Assembly: GCF_000615765.1 (NCBI RefSeq)
Contig: NZ_BAMI01000017.1
Coordinates: 1 to 35,115 of the forward strand
Direction: 5' to 3'
Origin: Ligilactobacillus equi DSM 15833 = JCM 10991
GTDB taxonomy: Bacteria; Bacillota; Bacilli; Lactobacillales; Lactobacillaceae
DNA length: 35,115 nucleotides
The notes beneath the pieces were generated by a model. It searched no databases. It was given only the letters and a program-made list of their open reading frames with translations, and had not been told where the DNA came from. Of this stretch, positions 7,214-15,597 are shown piece by piece. The position numbers and the translations under genes were made by a program. Within the stretch, counting starts at the first letter, position 1. Each line of letters starts with the position of its first letter.

Positions 7214-7675
7214 ATGTCTTTAACAGCAGTTGGAGATTCCGTTTTAGCGGCTACGAGTCCTAGTTTACAAGATATTTTTCCGCAGATGTATGTCGATGCC
7301 CAAGTCGGGCGCCAAGTTTATATGGTACCTGATGTGTTGAAAAACTTACAGGCTCAAGGGCACTTAGCGGATACGGTCTTATTGGTAGAGGGGACGAATG
7401 GCGCTTTTAATGAGGAACAATTAGCTCAAATTATGGAGGTTTTGGGTAAACGACAGGTTTACTGGGTAAATGTTCATGTTCCGACAAAGAGTTGGCAAAA
7501 CTCCGTTAATAAAGGAATTAAAGAAGCAGGTCGCAAATATCCAAACATTCATGTAATCGACTGGTATGATTATAGTAATGGGCATGAAAGTTGGTTCTAT
7601 AATGATGATGTCCACCCCAATAAGGTTGGGACAGACAAATTTACTAACTTAGTGGCACAAAAAATTTTGAAATAA
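7214..7675 (+). pseudogene. SGNH hydrolase domain (3' part of the frameshifted OatA-like gene)
   Basis: This is the extracellular SGNH/GDSL esterase-type domain that completes the transferase reaction in OatA proteins. The Ser block GDSVL, the GTNG block III and the C-terminal catalytic NDDVHPN are all present, so the active site is intact. The open frame actually runs back to about 7139 and encodes linker GEASKKVQANLEKQ before the first ATG at 7214, which has no convincing ribosome site. One missing base near 7137-7141 (for example AAGGGCG read as AAGGCG) would join it to the upstream membrane domain, giving about 607 residues, the usual OatA size. I read 5853-7675 as one gene with a frameshift, real or a sequencing error. 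Confidence 0.85.
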
Positions 7676-7680
7676 AGGTA

Positions 7681-7713
7681 GAGGCTTATCGTAAACGGTA
7701 GGCTTCTTTTTTT
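7681..7713 (+). terminator. Intrinsic terminator after the OatA-like gene
   Basis: The 11-bp stem GAGGCTTATCG/CGGTAGGCTTC (some G-T pairs) with loop TAAA is followed by seven T bases. Confidence 0.85.
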
Positions 7714-7724
7714 GAAAAGAATGC

Positions 7725-7753
7725 TTGAAAGTTTCAGAAATGCATACTAAAAT
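7725..7753 (+). promoter_or_regulatory. Promoter for the small gene at 7797
   Basis: TTGAAA at 7725-7730 and TAAAAT at 7748-7753 have 17-base spacing. Confidence 0.7.
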
Positions 7754-7796
7754 ATCTATGAAAGCGCAAACAAAAACCGTGTGAGGGGGTTGTTCC

Positions 7797-8066
7797 ATGG
7801 AAAAAGAATATTATGTCAGTCGAGCTAAGTTATATCGTGATGAAGCACAAAGGGCAATTACCTATATCAATAACGGGGATGAACAATACAGTCATTTAAT
7901 TTATCAAAACCTTTGTAAATCTTTTAGGTTAGAACTAAAAGTTCTTAAAGATGACGTGCCATTATATAGACAAATGTTAGTGGAATTCAATGAGCAGGTC
8001 GCTAATCATAATGACATTTTGACTAATCTAGTTTGGATTCGGGCGCGGGCACGCCAATTTGAGTAA
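7797..8066 (+). CDS. Small hypothetical protein, function unknown
   Basis: I do not recognise this 89-residue protein. It is hydrophilic and probably an all-helical bundle, rich in Tyr, Gln and Arg, with no signal peptide or membrane segment. The start is good: ATG 7797 follows GAGGGGG, the same unusually G-rich ribosome site that precedes uspA downstream. It has its own promoter, no evident terminator, and lies 99 bases before uspA, so some read-through into uspA is possible. Confidence 0.7.
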   Translation: MEKEYYVSRAKLYRDEAQRAITYINNGDEQYSHLIYQNLCKSFRLELKVLKDDVPLYRQMLVEFNEQVANHNDILTNLVWIRARARQFE

Positions 8067-8122
8067 AGGCCTATGTTTTCAATGTGCTAAGCCCTTTCAA
8101 ACTATATATTTAAGTGATTTTA

Positions 8123-8131
8123 TGTTATAAT
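8123..8131 (+). promoter_or_regulatory. Extended -10 promoter for uspA-type gene
   Basis: TGTTATAAT is a perfect extended -10 element. The -35 region is A/T-rich without a clear hexamer. Confidence 0.65.
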
Positions 8132-8165
8132 AGAAGTAGGATAAAAGTGATGAGGGGGTCATCTT

Positions 8166-8612
8166 ATGACAATGGAATACAAAAACATCTTGGTACCAGT
8201 TGATGGTTCAAAAACGGCGGAAAATGCTTTGAAAACCGCAACAGAAATTGCTAAGCGTAACCAAGGCCATGTTGATTTATTGAATGTCATCGACCTAAAA
8301 CAATTCTCCATGAGTTTCGGCGGAATGGTGGATGCTAACGGCGATGTTGTATATCAATCATTTGAAGATGTTAATGAATATCTAGAAAAATTACAAGCAG
8401 AAGTCAAAGCCAATGGTTTAGACGCTGTGGATATTCACGCTCGTTTCGGGACGCCAAGAACTATTGTTGCTAAAGAATTTCCTTTGGACCACCACACAGA
8501 TTTAATTGTCATGGGACCGACGGGAATGAATGTGGTTGAGAGAGCTTTGATGGGGGCGGTTACGGACTATGTAACGCGCAATGCCGTCTGTGATGTAATG
8601 GTTGCACGTTGA
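8166..8612 (+). CDS. Universal stress protein (UspA family)
   Basis: This 148-residue cytosolic protein has the ATP-binding Usp fold and is generally induced under stress or growth arrest. It begins YKNILVPVDGSKTAENAL, with the nucleotide-binding Asp, and ends with the phosphate-binding block MGPTGMNVVERALMGAVTDY followed by VTRNAVCDVMVAR, the ATP-binding type of signature (GxxGxN). ATG 8166 follows GAGGGGG; ATG 8172 is a possible alternative. It is a single-gene unit with a strong terminator. Confidence 0.92.
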   Translation: MTMEYKNILVPVDGSKTAENALKTATEIAKRNQGHVDLLNVIDLKQFSMSFGGMVDANGDVVYQSFEDVNEYLEKLQAEVKANGLDAVDIHARFGTPRTIVAKEFPLDHHTDLIVMGPTGMNVVERALMGAVTDYVTRNAVCDVMVAR

Positions 8613-8617
8613 GTTTC

Positions 8618-8656
8618 AAAAAGCTGTGCTTTTTTTGAGAGAAGCACAGCTTTTTT
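8618..8656 (+). terminator. Strong terminator after the Usp gene
   Basis: The 14-bp stem AAAAAGCTGTGCTT/AAGCACAGCTTTTT is perfect, with the T run built into the 3' arm. Confidence 0.9.
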
Positions 8657-8752
8657 ATTTTCTTTATGAAAAATGAGTAGTCATCAAGCCCGTTATTATA
8701 GGATTATTTTCTTGGTGAAAATTTAATGATGAAATCTATTTTTTCTTAATCG

Positions 8753-8781
8753 TTGACTAATTAAAAGCAACTTGCTAAAAT
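8753..8781 (+). promoter_or_regulatory. Sigma-A promoter for the amino acid permease
   Basis: TTGACT at 8753-8758 and TAAAAT at 8776-8781 have 17-base spacing. Confidence 0.75.
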
Positions 8782-8821
8782 TGAATAAATAGTTTTAAGA
8801 TATTATTTGGAGGCAAAAATT

Positions 8822-10264
8822 ATGAATAAATTTCTTAAGCGTATGCTCGCTAAGGAAGACGTCTCAGTTTATAAGAATAAAGACTCGCACTTGCGACAAG
8901 TTCTGACAACCAAGGACTTCTTGGCATTAGGGGTAGGGACCATCGTGAGTACAGCAATCTTTACTTTACCAGGGGTTATTGCTGCGAAGTATGCGGGCCC
9001 TGCAGTTGCTCTTTCTTTCTTAGTAGCAGCTGTGGTTGCTGGTTTGGTGGCTTTCGCTTATGCTGAAATGTCATCAGCCATGCCTTTTGCAGGTTCAGCT
9101 TATTCTTGGATGAACGTTATCTTTGGTGAATTTTTTGGTTGGGTTGTTGGCTGGGCTTTGTTGGCTGAGTACTTTATTGCCGTGGCCTTCGTGGCTTCGG
9201 GACTGTCGGCTAATTTTAGAGGTTTGATTGAGCCTTTAGGACTTACCTTGCCGGCATCATTATCAAATCCTGTGGGAACTAACGGTGGGGTTGTTGACTT
9301 ATTTGCCCTAATCGTTTTGGTGTTAGTCGCTTTCTTAGTTTCACGTGGGATGTCTGAAGCGGCCCGGGTGCAAAATACTTTGGTAATTTTAAAGGTGGCG
9401 GCCATCTTGCTCTTTTTATTGGTAGGGGCAACCGCTATTAAGACACAAAACTACACCCCATTTATTCCTGAATCAAAAGTTAATCCTGATGGCACTCACT
9501 TTGGAGGTTGGCAAGGGATTTACGCCGGGGTTTCCTCAATTTTCTTATCTTACATTGGTTTTGACTCTATTGCAGCGAATGCGGCAGAAGCCAAGAACCC
9601 ATCTAAGACCATGCCGCGTGGGATTTTAGGCTCTTTGGTGATTGCTGTAGTTCTTTTTGTGGCTGTTTCCTTAGTTTTAGTTGGGATGTTCCACTACACG
9701 AAGTACGCCGGGAACGCCGAACCTGTTGGTTGGGCTTTGAGACATGCTGGTCATCCTGTGGTGGCTTCCGTAGTAACTTCTATCGCCGTTTTGGGGATGT
9801 TTACAGCTATCATTGGGATGATGTTGGCAGGTTCTCGTTTACTTTACTCTTTCGGTCGGGATGGAATGTTACCAGCCTGGTTAGGTAAGTTAAATAAGAA
9901 TAACTTACCTAATAATGCCTTATTGGTTTTAACCATTGTCACGATTATTTTAGGGGCCTTTTTCCCATTTGAAACCTTATCGCAATTAGTTTCTGCCGGA
10001 ACTTTAATTGCCTTTATGTTCGTTTCCTTGGGAATCTATGCTTTACGAAAGCGGGAAGGTAAGGACTTACCAATGCCTGGCTTTAAGATGCCACTTTACC
10101 CCGTTTTACCAGCCCTAGCCTTTATTGGGTCCTTAGCCGTCTTTTGGGGCTTAGACATTGAAGCCAAAACTTACGCCGGTTACTGGTGCCTTTTAGGTTT
10201 GGTAATTTACTTTGTCTACGGCTTACACCACTCTGTCTTATCCAAGAAAAATAATCAAAAATAA
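8822..10264 (+). CDS. APC-family amino acid permease (CAT/YfnA-like)
   Basis: This 480-residue cytoplasmic-membrane amino acid transporter has about 12 hydrophobic segments. The first helix carries GVGTIVSTAIFTLPG, the unwound substrate-binding stretch of APC transporters. AGPAVALSF, FAYAEMSSAMPFAGSAYSW and FIGFDSIAANAAEAKNPSKTMP-like blocks follow in the order seen in the cationic amino acid transporter (CAT) branch, such as Bacillus YfnA. I chose ATG 8822, with GGAGG 8 bases upstream; an in-frame TTG at 8807 overlaps that ribosome site. The substrate cannot be read from sequence. It is a single-gene unit, convergent with comC. Confidence 0.88.
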   Translation: MNKFLKRMLAKEDVSVYKNKDSHLRQVLTTKDFLALGVGTIVSTAIFTLPGVIAAKYAGPAVALSFLVAAVVAGLVAFAYAEMSSAMPFAGSAYSWMNVIFGEFFGWVVGWALLAEYFIAVAFVASGLSANFRGLIEPLGLTLPASLSNPVGTNGGVVDLFALIVLVLVAFLVSRGMSEAARVQNTLVILKVAAILLFLLVGATAIKTQNYTPFIPESKVNPDGTHFGGWQGIYAGVSSIFLSYIGFDSIAANAAEAKNPSKTMPRGILGSLVIAVVLFVAVSLVLVGMFHYTKYAGNAEPVGWALRHAGHPVVASVVTSIAVLGMFTAIIGMMLAGSRLLYSFGRDGMLPAWLGKLNKNNLPNNALLVLTIVTIILGAFFPFETLSQLVSAGTLIAFMFVSLGIYALRKREGKDLPMPGFKMPLYPVLPALAFIGSLAVFWGLDIEAKTYAGYWCLLGLVIYFVYGLHHSVLSKKNNQK

Positions 10265-11001
10265 TTGCTAAGAAAAGTTCGTATCAGTCGAGGTACGAAC
10301 TTTTTTTCGCCTAAGTCAGTAACAAGATTAATAGAGCTGCGGCACCTAGCAGGTAAGAAGGGCTGTTTTGGTTGTTTAGTTTGATAATTAGCCGTTGCTA
10401 GGAAGATTAAACAAGCCAACACCGTGATCCATAAGGTCTTGGGTAAACCGAAAAAACTCAGACAAATGATGAGGTAAAGTAAATCAGCGCTACCAAGTTG
10501 TTGTCGAAAGTAAAGGTATGAGGGGCAAAGTAAAAAAAGTCCCGCACTGAACCAGGTGATAGGTGCAGGCCAGCTCCAGTGTCGTTTGGAGTAAAGTAGC
10601 AAGAAGAGTCCACCACCAAATAAAAAAGCGCTGGTGACACTAGTGGTGGCTTGATCTTCTAAAGCTAAAACCAAAGTCCAGGTAGCAAAAAAGAGACTCA
10701 TAAAAAAAGTTATGGTGGGATTACCAAACTTAAAGAAAAGAAGTAAGACATACAAACCTGCCCCTAATTCCGACAGAGGATAACGAGTACGGAGTTGGTG
10801 TCGGCAAAAATGACAGCGTCCTCTTTGCAAAAGGTAACCTGCGATGGGGATGAGTTGCCAAGGAGTTAAGGGATGCTGGCAGAAATCACAATGCGAAGGA
10901 GCCGCTAAATCCTCATCACAAGCCAAACGGTTTGCTAGGCAAAGGGCAAAAGAAGCCAAACAGGCGCCTAAAATAAAAATTAAAATATGTAGCAAAATCA
11001 T
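10255..11001 (-). CDS. comC: Prepilin peptidase ComC (A24 family), frameshifted at its C-terminus
   Basis: This membrane aspartic protease cleaves, and usually N-methylates, type IV prepilin-like ComG proteins needed for DNA uptake. Two CxxC pairs (CDFC, CHFC) flank HPLTPWQLIP. The catalytic Asp residues appear in LALEDQATTS and in LGSADLLYL (GSAD in place of GxGD). ATG 11001 follows GGAGTG. The last 31 residues, from ARCRSS on, are polar and run through the terminator hairpin into the permease gene. One extra base in the GGG at 10360-10362 explains this: the other frame gives PSYLLGAAALLILLLT and stops at 10311-10313, just before the hairpin. That hydrophobic tail is the expected last membrane helix. 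Confidence 0.85.
   Translation of the reverse strand: MILLHILIFILGACLASFALCLANRLACDEDLAAPSHCDFCQHPLTPWQLIPIAGYLLQRGRCHFCRHQLRTRYPLSELGAGLYVLLLFFKFGNPTITFFMSLFFATWTLVLALEDQATTSVTSAFLFGGGLFLLLYSKRHWSWPAPITWFSAGLFLLCPSYLYFRQQLGSADLLYLIICLSFFGLPKTLWITVLACLIFLATANYQTKQPKQPFLPARCRSSINLVTDLGEKKFVPRLIRTFLSNYF
10274..10308. terminator. Bidirectional terminator between permease and comC
   Basis: The 10-bp perfect stem AAAGTTCGTA/TACGAACTTT is followed by a T run on the plus strand and AAAA before it, which serves the minus strand. It fits the convergent gene ends, provided comC stops at 10311. Confidence 0.85.
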
Positions 11002-11025
11002 CTTATCACTCCTTAAAAAGGTTTC

Positions 11026-11058
11026 TATATATTAAATACGCAAAAAAATTGATTTTTT
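11026..11058 (-). promoter_or_regulatory. Shared 33-nt promoter-like motif upstream of comC
   Basis: On the minus strand this reads AAAAAATCAA, seven T bases, then GCGTATTTAATATATA. It ends 24 bases before the comC start codon. It is identical in 32 of 33 positions to 26519-26551. No ordinary -35/-10 pair is needed to explain comC expression if this is a competence-sigma promoter: the T-tract followed by TGCGTATT resembles the streptococcal cin-box layout (T-tract, then TACGAATA). That identity is inferred from layout only. Confidence 0.6.
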
Positions 11059-11069
11059 ACTAAATTTGA

Positions 11070-11099
11070 TTGACTTTTTTTGCCAGGCCGTGTTATTCT
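11070..11099 (+). promoter_or_regulatory. Promoter of the rpsL operon
   Basis: TTGACT at 11070-11075 and TGTTATTCT (extended -10, hexamer 11094-11099) have 18-base spacing. Transcription would start near 11106. Confidence 0.65.
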
Positions 11100-11105
11100 A
11101 TGAAA

Positions 11106-11268
11106 GGTGCTTTATGTGAACAGTTCTCTTACAGAATTTAGTAAGAACGTGCTGGCTGTGAGCAAGTTAGCACACCACAGCATGTGTGGGAGTTTTTTAA
11201 CCTAAAAAAGAAACTCCTGGATGTGTGTACTTAAATTATTAAGGAAAAAAGGAAGGAGGAAGCTTTAG
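11106..11268 (+). promoter_or_regulatory. Structured 5' leader of the rpsL operon
   Basis: About 160 untranslated bases precede rpsL. Two hairpins can be drawn: GTTCTCTTAC (11123-11132) with GTAAGAAC (11141-11148), and GGAGTTT (11189-11195) with AAACTCC (11211-11217). The second has no T run after it, so it is not a terminator. ATGTGTG occurs at both 11182-11188 and 11221-11227. Ribosomal protein operons are often autoregulated through such leaders, but I do not recognise a known element here. Confidence 0.45.
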
Positions 11269-11682
11269 ATGCCTACAATTAACCAATTAGTTCGTAAAGG
11301 TCGTAAGTCTAAATCTTCAAAATCTAACGCCCCAGCTTTAAACTTCGGGTACAACAGTTTTAAAAAAGTTCAAACTAACAACTCCGCACCACAAAAACGT
11401 GGGGTTGCTACACGTGTCGGTACTATGACACCTAAGAAGCCTAACTCAGCTTTACGTAAGTACGCTCGTGTACGTTTATCTAACTTAATCGAAGTTACAG
11501 CTTACATTCCTGGGATTGGTCACAACTTACAAGAACACTCCGTTGTTTTAATTCGTGGTGGTCGTGTAAAAGACTTACCTGGGGTTCGTTACCACATCGT
11601 GCGTGGTGCTTTAGATACTGCCGGTGTTGACGGACGTATGCAAAGTCGTTCTAAGTACGGTGCTAAGAAGCCTAAGAAATAA
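11269..11682 (+). CDS. rpsL: Small ribosomal subunit protein uS12
   Basis: This is protein S12 of the 30S decoding centre (137 residues, normal length). It has the highly conserved [12 protein letters not shown] and [17 protein letters not shown] blocks. The lysine sites linked to streptomycin resistance carry the wild-type Lys in both (PKKPNS and GRVKDLPG). ATG 11269 follows GGAAGGAGGAAG. It is first in an operon with rpsG, 73 bases downstream. Confidence 0.98.
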   Translation: MPTINQLVRKGRKSKSSKSNAPALNFGYNSFKKVQTNNSAPQKRGVATRVGTMTPKKPNSALRKYARVRLSNLIEVTAYIPGIGHNLQEHSVVLIRGGRVKDLPGVRYHIVRGALDTAGVDGRMQSRSKYGAKKPKK

Positions 11683-11755
11683 GCTTAACTTAGCTAATTA
11701 ATCGAAAAAATTAAACTACTTAAAAAGTAACTATCATTTGAGGAGGTCATTTTAG

Positions 11756-12226
11756 ATGCCAAGAAAAGGTGCCGCACCAAAGCGTGAAGTACTCCCAGAT
11801 CCAATTTACAACTCAAAATTGGTTACTCGCTTAATCAACCGTTTGATGTTAGATGGTAAGCGTGGGACTGCGTCAAAGATTTTATACGATGCATTTAACA
11901 TTATTAAGGAAACTACAGGTAACGATCCATTGGAAGTCTTTGACGAAGCAATGAACAACATTATGCCTGTATTGGAAGTTAAGGCTCGCCGTGTTGGTGG
12001 TTCTAACTACCAAGTTCCTATTGAAGTTCGTCCAGACCGTCGTACAACTTTAGGTTTACGTTGGTTAGTTCAATACTCACGTTTACGTGGGGAACACACA
12101 ATGTCAGAACGTTTGGCAAAAGAAATCATGGACGCAGCTAACAACACAGGTGCTTCTGTGAAGAAGCGTGAAGACACACACAAGATGGCTGACGCCAACC
12201 GTGCCTTCGCACACTACCGCTGGTAA
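11756..12226 (+). CDS. rpsG: Small ribosomal subunit protein uS7
   Basis: This is protein S7, which nucleates assembly of the 30S head and contacts tRNA near the exit site. It has 156 residues and is full length. It begins [16 protein letters not shown] and contains [31 protein letters not shown] and the C-terminal [13 protein letters not shown] 11756 follows GAGGAGG. A terminator hairpin directly after the gene separates it from fusA. Confidence 0.98.
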   Translation: MPRKGAAPKREVLPDPIYNSKLVTRLINRLMLDGKRGTASKILYDAFNIIKETTGNDPLEVFDEAMNNIMPVLEVKARRVGGSNYQVPIEVRPDRRTTLGLRWLVQYSRLRGEHTMSERLAKEIMDAANNTGASVKKREDTHKMADANRAFAHYRW

Positions 12227-12234
12227 TATTTCGG

Positions 12235-12278
12235 ATGGCTATTATACGATTATGACAATCTATAGTAGCCATTTTTTT
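12235..12278 (+). terminator. Terminator between rpsG and fusA
   Basis: The 11-bp stem ATGGCTATTAT/ATAGTAGCCAT (one G-T pair, 16-base loop) is followed by six T bases. Its T run overlaps the -35 box of the fusA promoter. Confidence 0.8.
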
Positions 12279-12305
12279 GAAAAAACAGCAATTTCGTTTT
12301 ATAAT
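12277..12305 (+). promoter_or_regulatory. Independent promoter for fusA
   Basis: TTGAAA at 12277-12282 and a perfect TATAAT at 12300-12305 have 17-base spacing, 52 bases before the fusA ATG. Confidence 0.8.
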
Positions 12306-12357
12306 AAAGACAAGGCTTTGGCCTAATGTCATACAATTTTGGAAGGAGAAATTCTCA

Positions 12358-14451
12358 ATGGCTAACACACGTGAATTCCCATTGGAACGCACTCGTAACA
12401 TCGGTATTGTTGCCCACATTGATGCTGGTAAGACAACAACTACTGAACGTATTTTGTACTACACTGGTAAAATCCACAAGATTGGTGAAACACACGATGG
12501 TGCTTCACAAATGGACTGGATGGAACAAGAACAAGAACGTGGTATCACAATTACTTCTGCCGCTACTACAGCGCAATGGAAGGAAAACCGGATTAACATC
12601 ATCGATACTCCAGGACACGTTGACTTTACTATCGAAGTTGAACGTTCTCTTCGGGTTTTAGATGGTGCCGTAGTTGTTTTGGATGCACAATCAGGGGTTG
12701 AACCACAAACAGAAAATGTTTGGCGTCAAGCTACAACTTACGATGTTCCACGGATTGTTTTCGTTAACAAGATGGATAAAATCGGGGCCAACTTTGATTA
12801 CTCTGTAGACACTATTAAGGATCGTTTGCAAGCTAATGCCGTTGCTATGCAAATGCCTATTGGTGCGGAAGATAACTTCCAAGGTGTTATCGACTTGATT
12901 GAAATGAAGGCCGATTTATACGATGAAGATGAATTGGGTGCAGAATGGGATGTTGTTGACATTCCTGCTGAATACCTTGAAGAAGCTGAAAGCCGTCGTG
13001 AAGCTTTAATTGAAGCCGTAGCTGACGTTGATGAAGCTTTAATGGAAAAATACCTTGAAGGTGAAGAAATTACCAAGGAAGAATTAAAAGCTGCTATCCG
13101 TCGTGCAACTTTAAACCTTGATATGTACCCAGTCTTTGCTGGTTCTGCCTTCAAGAACAAGGGTGTTCAAATGATGCTTGATGGGGTTAACGACTACTTA
13201 CCATCACCATTGGACGTTAAGCCATACAATGCTAAGAACCCTGAAACTGATGAAGAAGTTGAATTAATTGCTGACGATGACAAGCCATTTGCTGGTTTGG
13301 CCTTCAAGATTGCTACGGACCCATTCGTTGGTCGTTTAACATTCTTCCGGGTTTACACTGGTACTTTAGAAGCTGGTTCATACGTCTTGAACGCTACTAA
13401 GGGCAAGCGTGAACGTGTTGGTCGTTTATTGCAAATGCACTCTAACCACCGTAACGAAATCCCTGAAGTATTCTCTGGTGATATCGCTGCTGCTATTGGT
13501 TTAAAGGACACAACAACAGGGGACTCATTAACTGATCCTAAGAACCCATTATTACTCGAATCAATGGAATTCCCAGAACCAGTTATCCAAGTTTCTGTTG
13601 AACCTAAGTCAAAAGCTGACCAAGACAAGATGGACGTAGCTTTACAAAAGCTTGCTGAAGAAGATCCATCATTCCGTGCAGAAACTAACCCTGAAACTGG
13701 TGAAACTCTTATCGCCGGGATGGGTGAATTACACTTGGACATCATTGTTGACCGTATGAAGCGTGAATTCAAGGTTGAAGCTACTGTTGGTGCACCACAA
13801 GTTGCCTACCGTGAAACATTTACTAAGCAAGTTCAAGCTCAAGGTAAATTCGTACGTCAATCTGGTGGTAAAGGTCAATATGGTGACGTTTGGGTTGAAT
13901 TTACACCAAATGAAGAAGGTAAAGGTTTCGAATTCGAAAACGCCATCGTCGGTGGGGTTGTGCCTCGTGAATACATTCCTTCAGTTGAACAAGGTTTACA
14001 AGAAGCAATGCAAAACGGGGTCTTAGCAGGTTACCCACTTATTGATGTGAAGGCTAAGTTATACGATGGTTCATACCACGATGTCGATTCATCTGAAGCT
14101 GCCTTCAAGGTTGCTGCTTCCTTAGCATTACGTAACGCTGCTCCTAAGGGTGGTGCCGTAATCCTTGAACCTATTATGAAGGTTGAAATCGTTGCCCCAG
14201 AAGACAACTTGGGTGATGTTATGGGTCACGTGACTGCTCGTCGTGGACGGATTGAAGGTATGGAAGCTCGTGGTAACACGCAAGTTGTTAATGCCTTCGT
14301 ACCATTGTCAGAAATGTTCGGTTACGCAACTACTTTACGTTCTGCAACGCAAGGTCGTGGTACGTTCACAATGACTATGGACCACTACGAACCAGTTCCA
14401 AAGAGCATTCAAGAAGAAATCATCAAGAAGAACGGTGGCAACGCCGGCTAA
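12358..14451 (+). CDS. fusA: Elongation factor G
   Basis: This is the translational GTPase that drives ribosome translocation and, with RRF, recycling. It has 697 residues (family about 690-700). I chose ATG 12358 ([18 protein letters not shown]), preceded by GGAAGGAG; upstream in-frame codons overlap the promoter and are not credible. GTPase motifs are intact: [30 protein letters not shown] and the SA loop in GSAFKNKG. C-terminal domains follow, including [10 protein letters not shown] and [13 protein letters not shown]. It is separated from rpsG by a terminator and has its own promoter. No tuf gene follows. Confidence 0.98.
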   Translation: MANTREFPLERTRNIGIVAHIDAGKTTTTERILYYTGKIHKIGETHDGASQMDWMEQEQERGITITSAATTAQWKENRINIIDTPGHVDFTIEVERSLRVLDGAVVVLDAQSGVEPQTENVWRQATTYDVPRIVFVNKMDKIGANFDYSVDTIKDRLQANAVAMQMPIGAEDNFQGVIDLIEMKADLYDEDELGAEWDVVDIPAEYLEEAESRREALIEAVADVDEALMEKYLEGEEITKEELKAAIRRATLNLDMYPVFAGSAFKNKGVQMMLDGVNDYLPSPLDVKPYNAKNPETDEEVELIADDDKPFAGLAFKIATDPFVGRLTFFRVYTGTLEAGSYVLNATKGKRERVGRLLQMHSNHRNEIPEVFSGDIAAAIGLKDTTTGDSLTDPKNPLLLESMEFPEPVIQVSVEPKSKADQDKMDVALQKLAEEDPSFRAETNPETGETLIAGMGELHLDIIVDRMKREFKVEATVGAPQVAYRETFTKQVQAQGKFVRQSGGKGQYGDVWVEFTPNEEGKGFEFENAIVGGVVPREYIPSVEQGLQEAMQNGVLAGYPLIDVKAKLYDGSYHDVDSSEAAFKVAASLALRNAAPKGGAVILEPIMKVEIVAPEDNLGDVMGHVTARRGRIEGMEARGNTQVVNAFVPLSEMFGYATTLRSATQGRGTFTMTMDHYEPVPKSIQEEIIKKNGGNAG

Positions 14452-14470
14452 GATTAATTTCTTGCCTAGA

Positions 14471-14499
14471 AACTCAGAGAGTAATCTCTGGGTTTTTTT
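14471..14499 (+). terminator. Terminator after fusA
   Basis: The stem AACTCAGAGA/TCTCTGGGTT with loop GTAA is followed by a T run. Confidence 0.88.
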
Positions 14500-14541
14500 G
14501 TGCCAAAATAAAATAAAAGGATACTCAAAATGTGCTTTTTT

Positions 14542-14550
14542 TGCTAAAAT
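14542..14550 (+). promoter_or_regulatory. Extended -10 promoter for the LacI-type regulator
   Basis: TGCTAAAAT fits TGn plus a good -10 hexamer. No convincing -35 is visible. Confidence 0.5.
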
Positions 14551-14586
14551 AAAAACAATATAAATTTGTAGAAAAGAGGACTTGTT

Positions 14587-15597
14587 TTGAGAAGAAAGGT
14601 TAGAATTAGCGATGTGGCTCAAAAAGCTGGAGTTTCAGTAACCACTGTTTCCCAAATTTTAAACAACAAAGGTGCTCGTTTCAGTCAAAGGACCATTGAT
14701 AAGGTCTTGGCAATCCGTGATGAGATGGGGTATGTGCCAGATTACAATGCCCGCAGTCTCATTATGGGCTCAACCAAGACAATCGGAGTTATCGTACCTG
14801 ATCTGTCTAATCCTTTCTTTACTTCGTTTTTAAAGGGGATTGGCCAAGCTGCTGAAGAAGAACAGTTCATTCCTTTAATTTTGGGGAGCGAAGACAATCA
14901 GAAATTAGAAAGGAACTATATCGAGCAATTAGTCCAACGTTCTGTAGATGGCATGATTATTGCTTCACCATTGGTTGAAAGAGATATTATTGATCACCTT
15001 CTCAAGTCTAACGGGATTCCTTATATCTTGATTGATCAAAATCCGGTAGCAGAAGGAGACCGTCTCTACACTGATGATGCAGATGGAGCTAGACAAGCAG
15101 TCCAACACCTTTTAGATTTAGGTCATCAAAAAATTGCCTTAATTTATAGCGATAAACCCACGATTAATGTAGCTTATCGTTTACGAGGGTATAAAGAAGC
15201 TCTAGAGAAATCAGGTATAGGTTTTGATCCTAAGCTAGTTTTAACGACCCCGATGACTAAAGAAGGTGGTTATCAAGTTGCTCAAAGTTTGATTGATAGT
15301 GAAGCTACTGCAGTTGTGACTATCAATGATGAAGTTGCGATTGGGCTTTACCATGGTCTCCAAGAAAAAGGTAAGTCTATTCCAGAGGATTACTCCATTG
15401 TTGGTTATGACGATATTGACTTAGCGGCTTATCTTAATCCTACCTTGACCACTGTGGCTCAACCGGTGATGCACCTTGGGAATTTAGCCTTACGCCGCTT
15501 AGTTGCGCGCATCAAAGACCATAATTTGGCTGATGAAAAGGTTAAGTTACCGGTGAAGTTAGTTATTCGTCATTCTACAAAGCAATTAGGACGATGA
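14587..15597 (+). CDS. LacI-family transcriptional regulator (RbsR-like)
   Basis: This DNA-binding repressor has an N-terminal helix-turn-helix (VRISDVAQKAGVSVTTVSQIL, residues about 4-24), a hinge, and a periplasmic-binding-protein-like sugar domain (TIGVIVPDLSNPFF to the C-terminus). Its 336 residues are normal for the family. The start is TTG 14587 with AGAGGA 8 bases upstream; no ATG gives the full HTH. The DDADGARQAVQHLLDLGHQKIA block is like ribose repressors, but the effector is not proven. Its stop overlaps the next start (ATGA), so it heads an operon with a DUF72 protein and an acetyltransferase rather than a sugar transporter, an unusual partnership for RbsR. Confidence 0.85.
   Translation: MRRKVRISDVAQKAGVSVTTVSQILNNKGARFSQRTIDKVLAIRDEMGYVPDYNARSLIMGSTKTIGVIVPDLSNPFFTSFLKGIGQAAEEEQFIPLILGSEDNQKLERNYIEQLVQRSVDGMIIASPLVERDIIDHLLKSNGIPYILIDQNPVAEGDRLYTDDADGARQAVQHLLDLGHQKIALIYSDKPTINVAYRLRGYKEALEKSGIGFDPKLVLTTPMTKEGGYQVAQSLIDSEATAVVTINDEVAIGLYHGLQEKGKSIPEDYSIVGYDDIDLAAYLNPTLTTVAQPVMHLGNLALRRLVARIKDHNLADEKVKLPVKLVIRHSTKQLGR

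Noticed and set aside
7214-7675. SGNH domain as an independent secreted esterase
   Set aside because: It has no signal peptide or ribosome site, and its frame continues upstream into the linker of the membrane acyltransferase.
12277-12357. N-terminal extension of EF-G from an in-frame ATG at 12277
   Set aside because: The extension covers the -35/-10 promoter and the ribosome site; the family starts at [14 protein letters not shown] (12358).
12798-13772. Long reverse-strand open frames opposite fusA
   Set aside because: They are shadows of the biased codon use of fusA, have no ribosome sites and encode low-complexity Ser-rich proteins.
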